Assembly: GCA_029880755.1 (NCBI GenBank)
Contig: JAOUNW010000133.1
Coordinates: 1-5,241, forward strand
Direction of reading: 5' to 3'
DNA length: 5,241 nt
DNA from: Gammaproteobacteria bacterium
GTDB taxonomy: Bacteria > Pseudomonadota > Gammaproteobacteria > Acidiferrobacterales > SZUA-150
Part shown: in pieces, positions 1 through 4,850 of the stretch
Numbering within the stretch: the first letter of the stretch is position 1
Layout of the letters: the number at the start of each line of letters is the position of its first letter
Translations under genes and position numbers: made by a program
The notes under the pieces: generated by a model
Databases searched by the model: none
Told to the model about the DNA's origin: nothing
The model's input: the letters and a program-made list of their open reading frames with translations, nothing else

Positions 1-224
1 TCCCAGGCAACATCTACCGTAAAGCCGGACATCATGGTCAGATCAAGTAAAAGATTGATTCTCGGGGTCGATTCGAGGTTTTTCAAAATTGCTTTTTCAA
101 GCCCCTGATAATCCTCAAGAGTTAACTCACCGTAGACGTTGACCGAGAGTTGGTTATTGTTGCTGTCAATGGTTATCATGACTTCCTGCCCCAGTTTGCT
201 TGTCAGAGATACTATCGGGCGCAT
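1..224 (-). CDS. SpoIIAA-like (STAS/SEC14-type) protein, N-terminal part
   Basis: Partial gene that runs off the left edge; 74 codons are visible from the ATG at 224-222. From residue 16 the protein reads as the SpoIIAA-like family (PF11964/DUF3478 type): a MITI start, an alternating beta strand ending in a GEL turn (32-34), an EDY helix start (37-39), a hydrophobic LLLDL strand (58-62), then SGFT and VAW (66-74), which normally leads into a WED-like helix. Members are small cytoplasmic proteins of about 115-130 residues with a STAS-like fold and no settled function. Two starts are possible. The first is the ATG at 224, which follows a perfect AGGAGG (238-243) but with a long 13-nt gap; an in-frame TGA at 236-234 blocks any longer form. 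The second is the internal ATG at 179, which matches the usual MITI family start and has an AGGA about 4 nt upstream. The family call is from recalled motifs; the frame is clear. Confidence 0.75.
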   Translation of the reverse strand, partial: MRPIVSLTSKLGQEVMITIDSNNNQLSVNVYGELTLEDYQGLEKAILKNLESTPRINLLLDLTMMSGFTVDVAW

Positions 225-237
225 TGATTCTAATCAA

Positions 238-243
238 CCTCCT
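238..243 (-). promoter_or_regulatory. Shine-Dalgarno AGGAGG of the SpoIIAA-like gene
   Basis: A perfect AGGAGG on the minus strand lies 13 nt upstream of the ATG at 224. The spacing is longer than the usual 5-9 nt, so it does not settle whether translation begins at 224 or at the internal ATG at 179. Confidence 0.5.
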
Positions 244-279
244 ACGAAAAACCCATAAAATCAGGACCGCAGTGTTATT

Positions 280-309
280 TTGGTGCAGAAAAAAAACCGG
301 ATTTATAGT
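280..309 (+). promoter_or_regulatory. weak candidate sigma-70 promoter for cysQ
   Basis: TATAGT (304-309) matches the -10 consensus at five of six positions. An 18-nt spacer separates it from TTGGTG (280-285), which matches only the first three bases of the -35 consensus. Transcription would begin near 316, about 45 nt before the cysQ ATG. The -35 is poor, so the site would be weak or activator-dependent if real. Confidence 0.3.
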
Positions 310-310
310 A

Positions 311-331
311 TGTTCTGCATTCTGGAGAACA
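311..331. repeat. inverted repeat TGTTCT-N9-AGAACA in the cysQ leader
   Basis: Two perfect 6-bp arms, TGTTCT (311-316) and AGAACA (326-331), flank a 9-nt centre. The element starts just after the candidate -10 and spans the predicted transcription start. It could be an operator or a small hairpin at the 5' end of the mRNA. No U-run follows, so it is not an intrinsic terminator. Confidence 0.35.
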
Positions 332-359
332 GGAAAAAATCAGGATATAACCAGACACA

Positions 360-1184
360 ATGAATCATTTTAGTGACTTAAGGTCGACCTTGGGCGCGGT
401 GCGGGAGATCGCTGTTGTCGCCGGTCAAAAAATTATGGAAGTGTACCAGCGGGATTTTGAGGTGACCGACAAACAGGATGGCTCACCGCTGACAGAAGCC
501 GATGAAGCGGCTCATAAATGTATTGTTGCCAGGCTTCAGGAATTAACACCTGACATACCAATCTTGTCGGAAGAGTCGGCGGGGATAGATTACGAGCAGC
601 GCTCGAGCTGGACCTGTTTCTGGCTGGTCGACCCACTTGACGGCACCAAGGAGTTTATTAAGCGTAATGGCGAATTTACCGTAAATATTGCCTTGATTGA
701 TCACGGTAAGCCGGTGATGGGTGTTGTTTATGCGCCTGTGAAGGATACCAGTTATTTTGCGGCACAGGGTCTGGGCGCTTATAAACAGATCGGAAGAAAT
801 GAACCGGTTTCAATTAAAGTAACTGACTATCGCGGCGGGCCAGCGGTTGTAGTTGCTAGCCGCTCTCATGCCGGTGAGGCAGTGAAGAATTTTTTACAGC
901 GTTTATCCAGCGAACAGGGAGAACCGAAAACTGTCAGCATGGGTAGTTCTTTAAAGTTGTGTCTGGTAGCCGAAGGTGCTGCAGATGTTTATCCACGTCT
1001 AGGCCTGACGTCGGAATGGGACACAGCAGCCTCTCAGTGTGTTGTCGAGGTCGCGGGCGGCAAAGTGACGGATTTGCAGGGTAGCAATTTAACCTATAAT
1101 AAATCTTCTATTCTTAATCCCTTTTTTATCGTTTCCGGTTCCGGAAACTTCGATTGGAAGGCAATGGCAAAAGATGCAACATGA
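360..1184 (+). CDS. cysQ: 3'(2'),5'-bisphosphate nucleotidase CysQ
   Basis: Cytoplasmic Mg-dependent phosphatase of the inositol monophosphatase superfamily. In this family CysQ converts PAP (adenosine 3',5'-bisphosphate), the by-product of PAPS reduction, to AMP, and so protects sulfate assimilation and RNA turnover from PAP build-up. Visible motifs, in order, are SPLTEAD (42-48), LSEES (69-73), the metal-binding DPLDGTKEF (91-99), the CysQ-typical block KRNGEFTVNIALIDHGKP (101-118), SRSHA (168-172), GSSLK (195-199) and WDTAA (220-224) followed by AGG (232-234). The expected metal ligands (E71, D91, D94, D221) are all present. At 274 residues it is slightly longer than E. coli CysQ (246), with extra residues at both ends. 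The ATG at 360 has only a weak AGGA (342-345) 14 nt upstream; the family domain begins about residue 10, so a later start is not favoured. The 3' end overlaps the kinase gene by 11 nt, implying cotranscription. Identification is firm. Confidence 0.96.
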   Translation: MNHFSDLRSTLGAVREIAVVAGQKIMEVYQRDFEVTDKQDGSPLTEADEAAHKCIVARLQELTPDIPILSEESAGIDYEQRSSWTCFWLVDPLDGTKEFIKRNGEFTVNIALIDHGKPVMGVVYAPVKDTSYFAAQGLGAYKQIGRNEPVSIKVTDYRGGPAVVVASRSHAGEAVKNFLQRLSSEQGEPKTVSMGSSLKLCLVAEGAADVYPRLGLTSEWDTAASQCVVEVAGGKVTDLQGSNLTYNKSSILNPFFIVSGSGNFDWKAMAKDAT

Positions 1185-2643
1185 TTTCTTACAGAAAAAG
1201 AATCTCTATCTTGCGATTGATCAGGGCGGCCACTCCAGCCGGGCATTGATTTTCAACCACAAGGGAGAACTGATCTCGGAGGGATATGCCGAGGTTGGTG
1301 TCAGTCGGCCTCGAGTCGACTGGGTTGAACAGGACCCTGAAGAATTGGTCCAGTCCATATTAACAGCCACCAGGCAGGCAGTTAGCGCTGTCGACAATCG
1401 CAAACAACATATTTGTGCTGCTGGCATGGCTACCCAGCGATCCAGTATTGTTTGTTGGGATCGTAATACTGGTGACGCTCTGACGCCGGTACTGAGCTGG
1501 CAGGATCGACGCGCCCATCAGTGGCTCGAGAAGTTCTCTGATCAATCAGAAGCTATTCACAAAATTACCGGCCTGTTCTTGTCGGCGCATTACGGCGCGA
1601 GCAAATTACGCTGGTGTACTGATCATATTGAGGCTGTCAAAGACGCGGCGCGGGATGGTCATTTGGCCTATGGTCCTATGGCAAGTTTTCTGACATTTCG
1701 ATTATTACGGGAAAGGCCTTTTGTCACTGACCCGGCTAATGCATCCCGGACTATATGCTGGAATCTTAAAACCAGAGACTGGGATCCGGAATTGCTGGAA
1801 GTGTTTGGTGTCTTACGGAGTGCGCTGCCGGATTGCGTACCCACCTATTATGACTACGGTAGTTTATGTATTGACGATTTGACTATTCCCATGAAGCTGG
1901 TGACCGGTGACCAGTCCGCGGCAATTTTCGCTTTAGGTGAGTTGCAGGCAGAAACTGCCTATATCAATATGGGCACCGGTGCGTTTATTTCCAGGTCCCT
2001 GGGAGATTATCCTACACAGGGCAGACGTTTGCTGACGAGCGTGATTCTGCAGGATGATAGTCAGGCCATTTATGCCCTGGAAGGTACAGTCAATGGCGCT
2101 GGCAGCGCACTGGATTGGGCGGCAAAGGAGTTTGAATTGTCTACACTGTTTGATCATTTGCCAGGCTGGCTGGAAAAGTCCAAATCCCCCCCATTGTTTC
2201 TTAATGGTGTTTCCGGTCTGGGAGCACCTTACTGGGTACCCCATTTTGTGTCTCACTTTATTGGAGAGGGAGAAGACTGGGAGCGCGTGGTAGCGGTGAT
2301 CGAAAGTATTATTTTTTTAATGGAGGCCAATCTTACGCAGATGCAGGGACTGGCATCGCCGCCACAACAGATCCAGCTAACCGGTGGTCTGGCAAAGCTT
2401 GATGGTCTGTGCCAGCGGTTGGCGGACCTGACAGAACTTCCGGTGTACCGGCCCAGGGAAAAAGAGGCCACCGCTCGCGGTACTGCTTATCTGCTGGCAG
2501 GCCGGCCAATTGATTGGCCCGAGAACGAAATGGGTAATTGGTTTAAACCAAAAACCAATGCCGGTCTGAAAGAACGTTATGAGCGCTGGATCGATACATT
2601 ATTGAATGCCATCCGCAAACCGGAAAACCATTTAGTCGCTTGA
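1174..2643 (+). CDS. FGGY-family kinase, glycerol kinase-like
   Basis: ATP-dependent sugar/polyol kinase, 489 residues, closest in pattern to glycerol kinase (about 500), which makes sn-glycerol-3-phosphate from glycerol in the cytoplasm. Motifs: DQGGHSSRA (16-24; GlpK has DQGTTSSRA), WVEQDP (50-55), TQRSS (87-91), WQDRR (109-113), TDPANASRT (185-193), TGDQ (244-247), MGTGAF (266-271), ALEGTVNGAG (301-310), GLGAPYW (348-354), TGG (403-405) and ATARGTAYLAG-like (432-443). Against E. coli GlpK, R83, W103, D245, Q246 and F270 are kept (R89, W109, D246, Q247, F271). Glu84 is replaced by Ser90 and Tyr135 by His139. The GGTR loop that binds fructose-1,6-bisphosphate is absent before TGDQ. The substrate may therefore be glycerol or another small polyol. 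The start at 1174 is the only in-frame ATG before M85; a GGAAGG lies 12 nt upstream. The gene overlaps cysQ by 11 nt and the convergent glpD-like gene by 12 nt. FGGY kinase is firm; glycerol as substrate is inferred from context. Confidence 0.9.
   Translation: MQHDFLQKKNLYLAIDQGGHSSRALIFNHKGELISEGYAEVGVSRPRVDWVEQDPEELVQSILTATRQAVSAVDNRKQHICAAGMATQRSSIVCWDRNTGDALTPVLSWQDRRAHQWLEKFSDQSEAIHKITGLFLSAHYGASKLRWCTDHIEAVKDAARDGHLAYGPMASFLTFRLLRERPFVTDPANASRTICWNLKTRDWDPELLEVFGVLRSALPDCVPTYYDYGSLCIDDLTIPMKLVTGDQSAAIFALGELQAETAYINMGTGAFISRSLGDYPTQGRRLLTSVILQDDSQAIYALEGTVNGAGSALDWAAKEFELSTLFDHLPGWLEKSKSPPLFLNGVSGLGAPYWVPHFVSHFIGEGEDWERVVAVIESIIFLMEANLTQMQGLASPPQQIQLTGGLAKLDGLCQRLADLTELPVYRPREKEATARGTAYLLAGRPIDWPENEMGNWFKPKTNAGLKERYERWIDTLLNAIRKPENHLVA
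2632..2643. other. 12-nt convergent overlap of the kinase and glpD-like 3' ends
   Basis: The plus-strand kinase ends with TGA at 2641-2643 and the minus-strand glpD-like gene ends with TAA read at 2634-2632. The last codons of each gene are therefore antisense to each other. There is no intergenic space for a terminator, so transcripts from both sides must end inside the opposing gene or run on as antisense RNA. Confidence 0.9.
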
Positions 2644-3798
2644 TAACGATAGGGTGGCGGTATCAGCTCGTATTTTTTGCGCAGGAAGTACCGTGCGTGC
2701 AAGAGTTACTGCTTTCTGGGCGGTAGCGCGATAACCGGTGAGCTTGCCACCATAAATTGTGACAAGCCCAGGTAGTTTGGTATCAGTATGGAGCGTGGTT
2801 TCTCGAGGACGATGAAACGCCGGGCCCTCTCCAACAGGAAGCACCCTGAGCCCGGCAAAACTGCCAATAATCTTTCGCTGATACATAGGGAAGTATTTCC
2901 CGACAGTATCCAGCAAATAACTGATTTCATTTTCCAATGGCTGGATGTTGTCAGGATCCCCCTGATAGTGTGTTTCGGTAGTGCCCACCAGTGTTTTGCC
3001 TTGCCAGGGCATGACAAAAATAGCGCGCTGATCTTTTGGGGACTCCAGGTAAAAAATTCCATCGCCGGGCGTTTGGTCAAGAATGATATGCGTTCCCTGG
3101 ACCAGGTCGATATTTAAATAATCCGTATCTGGTTTAATCTGACTTAATATAGTATTCGCCCAGGGTCCGGCGGCATTAATTAACGAACGGGCAGAACATT
3201 GCTTGTCACCACCAGCATCCTGGTAATGTATCTCAAACTGGTTGTTACTGTAGCTGGCGGAAATAAAACTGGCTGGGCATTTTAATGTGGCTCCCAATGA
3301 CAGCGCCGAGCCCATGACCGCATTGGTCAGCTTTATATCGTCAGTTTGCCCATCCCAGTAGCGGTAGACAGCACGCAGCCCCTGCATGCGTAATCCATCC
3401 AGGAGCGCCCATTCGCTCTTGCTCAACTTATGGAAGCGGCTGTTGACGCTAAAATTACCCAGCAACGAATACAGTGACAGGCCTGCTCGGATCTTCCAGG
3501 GTCTGCGAGTGGTTTCGCGGTAAACCGGAATATAAAAAGGTTTGAGCTGAACAAGATTCGGTGCAATTCTGAGAAGGATTTCCCGCTCCTTTAAAGATTC
3601 TCGCACCAGATCCAGTTGCCAGCTTTCCAGGTAGCGCAGTCCGCCGTGAATAAGCTTGCTGGAACGACTCGATGTAGCGTGGGCCAGCCCGGTTTTCTCC
3701 AGTAGCAGAACTTTATACCCGGCAGCAGCGCCAGCCTGGGCTACACCGGCACCGTGAATGCCACCACCAATTACCACCATGTCATAAGTTTTCGTCAT
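2632..3798 (-). CDS. glpD: FAD-dependent glycerol-3-phosphate dehydrogenase, short form
   Basis: Membrane-associated flavoenzyme of the DAO superfamily, predicted to oxidise sn-glycerol-3-phosphate to dihydroxyacetone phosphate and reduce quinone. Visible features are the dinucleotide fold VVIGGGIHGAG (8-18) with E34 for the FAD ribose; the GlpD signature SSRSSKLIHGGLRYLE (43-58); LVRESLKERE (64-73); INAAGPW (207-213); QGTHII (234-239); FVMPWQGKTLVGTTE (261-275), where E. coli has GTTD; AGLRVLP (315-321), containing the substrate-site arginine R318; and YGGKLTGYR (349-357), equivalent to FGGKLTTYR. At 388 residues it stops soon after this last motif, whereas E. coli GlpD has about 501; the C-terminal DAO_C domain is missing. 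The ATG overlaps the upstream phosphodiesterase stop (ATGA), with AGAGG (3804-3808) 5 nt before it, so the two are translationally coupled. The family is firm; whether it oxidises G3P without the C-terminal domain is inferred. Confidence 0.9.
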   Translation of the reverse strand: MTKTYDMVVIGGGIHGAGVAQAGAAAGYKVLLLEKTGLAHATSSRSSKLIHGGLRYLESWQLDLVRESLKEREILLRIAPNLVQLKPFYIPVYRETTRRPWKIRAGLSLYSLLGNFSVNSRFHKLSKSEWALLDGLRMQGLRAVYRYWDGQTDDIKLTNAVMGSALSLGATLKCPASFISASYSNNQFEIHYQDAGGDKQCSARSLINAAGPWANTILSQIKPDTDYLNIDLVQGTHIILDQTPGDGIFYLESPKDQRAIFVMPWQGKTLVGTTETHYQGDPDNIQPLENEISYLLDTVGKYFPMYQRKIIGSFAGLRVLPVGEGPAFHRPRETTLHTDTKLPGLVTIYGGKLTGYRATAQKAVTLARTVLPAQKIRADTATLSLSSD

Positions 3799-4541
3799 TG
3801 CTGCCTCTGCATATTCTTTATAGCAGATAGCATCTCGGCTATGGCATAGGTCTCCACAAATTCTATACCTCGCCTGGCAAGCCTTAGGGCGGTGTCGGGA
3901 CAGACAGTCTCGAACACGGCAATTTTGCCGTAATTGCTTTTAATCTTGCCCCAGCGGGGTAACCCCTCTATGTCGCAAAAAATATATTCCGGCCTCAGTT
4001 TTCGGACGTTATCGCGCTGAGTGTCTTTCCAATGATCAAATACGGCGCCGATTTGCTGCCAGCCCTGATTACGTACGGATGCCAGGGCATCCAGAGAATA
4101 AGAAATCACAACACATTGCCGGGCAACAGGTGCTAATAGCCCCAGCACCTTCTGGCAGACCGTCGCCGGCCCAAAGTGCTCCAGTGATATGCGCTTCAGC
4201 TCAATAAAAGCGGTGACATGTGGATAGCCTCGCAGTAGTCGAACCAGTTCTTCCAGGGTATTAATGGGGTTGCGCGCAAACTTGTAACCGAACTTGTCAA
4301 ATTCGGAGGCCTGGAAATCGGACAGCTGGGTAAGAGTGTATTGGTGTATAGGTCCAGGTGTACCACAGGCCCGGTCCATGGTGCGATCATGAAACAAAAT
4401 TGGAACCAGGTCTGAGGTAAGTTGTATGTCGGTTTCGATGTAACAGGCGCCGGACCTGATGGCCGCCTCGAACCCGATAATGGAGTTCTCAGGATAACAA
4501 TTCGGGTATCCCCTGTGGCCGACGAGCTTTGGTATCTCCAT
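3795..4541 (-). CDS. glycerophosphodiester phosphodiesterase, UgpQ-like
   Basis: Hydrolyses glycerophosphodiesters (deacylated phospholipids such as glycerophosphoethanolamine) to sn-glycerol-3-phosphate and an alcohol. The TIM-barrel GDPD family (PF03009) is shown by GHRGYP (8-13), PENS (17-20), the metal site IETDIQ (35-40; E36, D38), LFHDRTMDR (49-57; catalytic H51), NTLEELV (94-100) and IELK (113-116; E114, K116). The ending GIEFVETYA (225-233) is equivalent to the usual GVDGIxTD segment, with Tyr in place of the last Asp. The expected catalytic pair H9/H51 and metal ligands E36, D38 and E114 are present. The length of 248 residues fits cytoplasmic UgpQ (about 247), and no signal peptide is seen, so substrates must be internal or imported. 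An in-frame run of three stops (TAA TGA TAA) precedes the ATG, fixing the upstream limit; no good Shine-Dalgarno is visible. It is the first gene of a two-gene operon with glpD, joined by a 4-nt ATGA overlap. Confidence 0.93.
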   Translation of the reverse strand: MEIPKLVGHRGYPNCYPENSIIGFEAAIRSGACYIETDIQLTSDLVPILFHDRTMDRACGTPGPIHQYTLTQLSDFQASEFDKFGYKFARNPINTLEELVRLLRGYPHVTAFIELKRISLEHFGPATVCQKVLGLLAPVARQCVVISYSLDALASVRNQGWQQIGAVFDHWKDTQRDNVRKLRPEYIFCDIEGLPRWGKIKSNYGKIAVFETVCPDTALRLARRGIEFVETYAIAEMLSAIKNMQRQQ

Positions 4542-4596
4542 GCAAAAACTTTATCATTAAATGCTAATAGAAACAGTATTTCGCAGGCGAATATAA

Positions 4597-4620
4597 TTAC
4601 ATCGGACATATTTAATGTAA
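4597..4620. repeat. inverted repeat TTACAT-N12-ATGTAA
   Basis: Perfect 6-bp arms at 4597-4602 and 4615-4620 with a 12-nt centre. The element lies about 55-80 nt upstream of the phosphodiesterase ATG and abuts TATA-like sequence, where a regulator of the phosphodiesterase-glpD operon would be expected to bind. The half-site matches no operator I recognise with confidence, and short AT-rich repeats arise by chance. Confidence 0.25.
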
Positions 4621-4731
4621 GGTTATTTTAGATTGCAGTGAAAGTTGGTAATCTGAAATTTGTTGTCAGAACTGCCAGATTAAAAACATACCAAATCAAA
4701 CTGTTACATATGATTACGAGTAGCCCGATGC

Positions 4732-4760
4732 TTGACACCCCAGGCAGCACACTCTATAAG
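4732..4760 (+). promoter_or_regulatory. sigma-70 promoter of the DUF3015 gene
   Basis: A perfect -35 TTGACA (4732-4737), an ideal 17-nt spacer and a -10 TATAAG (4755-4760; five of six consensus bases). Transcription should begin near 4767, giving a leader of about 84 nt before the ATG at 4851. This is the strongest promoter-like sequence in the window and suggests high basal expression of the exported protein. Confidence 0.75.
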
Positions 4761-4764
4761 GTAA

Positions 4765-4777
4765 TGACTGTCAGTCA
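4765..4777. repeat. perfect palindrome TGACTG-T-CAGTCA at the predicted +1
   Basis: The 6-bp arms TGACTG (4765-4770) and CAGTCA (4772-4777) surround a single T. The element covers the predicted transcription start of the DUF3015 promoter, a usual position for a repressor operator. With a 1-nt centre it cannot form a proper RNA hairpin, which favours a DNA-binding site if it is functional. Confidence 0.4.
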
Positions 4778-4795
4778 GAAATCATTTTATTTCTG
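4776..4795 (+). ncRNA. 5'UTR stem-loop of the DUF3015 mRNA
   Basis: The perfect 7-bp arms CAGAAAT (4776-4782) and ATTTCTG (4789-4795) enclose the 6-nt loop CATTTT. It would form near the 5' end of the transcript, roughly 10 nt after the predicted start. A 5' hairpin of this kind often shields mRNA from decay. It is AT-rich and lacks a following U-run, so it is not an intrinsic terminator. It is not an independent RNA gene. Confidence 0.4.
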
Positions 4796-4818
4796 CTGGA
4801 GTAATAGCTGGATTAATA
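4795..4818 (+). repeat. 12-nt tandem repeat in the DUF3015 leader
   Basis: GCTGGAGTAATA (4795-4806) is followed directly by GCTGGATTAATA (4807-4818), with 11 of 12 bases identical and no gap. The first copy shares its first G with the preceding hairpin arm. It is probably a small duplication in the leader; a role as a repeated protein- or RNA-binding site is possible but unsupported. Confidence 0.6.
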
Positions 4819-4834
4819 CCTTTCAAAAATAACC

Positions 4835-4840
4835 AGGAGG
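4835..4840 (+). promoter_or_regulatory. Shine-Dalgarno AGGAGG of the DUF3015 gene
   Basis: A perfect AGGAGG ends 10 nt before the ATG at 4851 and fixes that start. Together with the near-consensus promoter it points to strong expression. Confidence 0.8.
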
Positions 4841-4850
4841 TTCTTCAGAT

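Larger units (their letters stand above)
4542..4850. other. AT-rich divergent intergenic region
   Basis: This 309-nt region separates the minus-strand phosphodiesterase operon from the plus-strand DUF3015 gene. The left part (4542-4640) should hold the promoter of the phosphodiesterase operon, but I find no convincing -35/-10 pair there; the best minus-strand -10 is TATATT (4595-4590), without a good -35. It also contains the inverted repeat TTACAT-N12-ATGTAA (4597-4620). The middle (about 4640-4731) shows nothing I can name. The right part carries the promoter and structured leader of the DUF3015 gene, listed separately. Confidence 0.7.

Noticed and set aside
1360..2471. Several open frames of 60-107 codons inside the kinase gene
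   Set aside because: They are out-of-frame or antisense to a continuous, motif-rich kinase and show no ribosome site or domain.
2537..2559. Hairpin ATTGGTTT-N7-AAACCAAT containing the palindrome TTGGTTTAAACCAA, near the kinase 3' end and beyond the glpD-like stop on the minus strand
   Set aside because: It lies inside well-supported kinase coding sequence, is AT-rich and has no following T-run on either strand, so a terminator call is not supported.
2706..3117. Open frames of 109-124 codons on both strands inside the glpD-like gene
   Set aside because: They overlap conserved GlpD coding sequence in other frames and their translations resemble no family; they are shadows of the real gene.
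4592..4597. Perfect TATAAT on the plus strand
   Set aside because: No -35-like hexamer sits 16-19 nt upstream, and no plus-strand gene needs it; the DUF3015 gene has a far better promoter at 4732-4760.
4196..4631. Open frames of 69-137 codons overlapping the phosphodiesterase gene
   Set aside because: The phosphodiesterase frame carries all the family motifs; the other frames read as low-sense translations of the same DNA.
4638..4832. Small open frame of 64 codons upstream of the DUF3015 gene
   Set aside because: It starts at a GTG without a ribosome site, is AT-rich with no recognisable motif, and runs through the promoter, hairpin and tandem repeat, so it is most likely chance.
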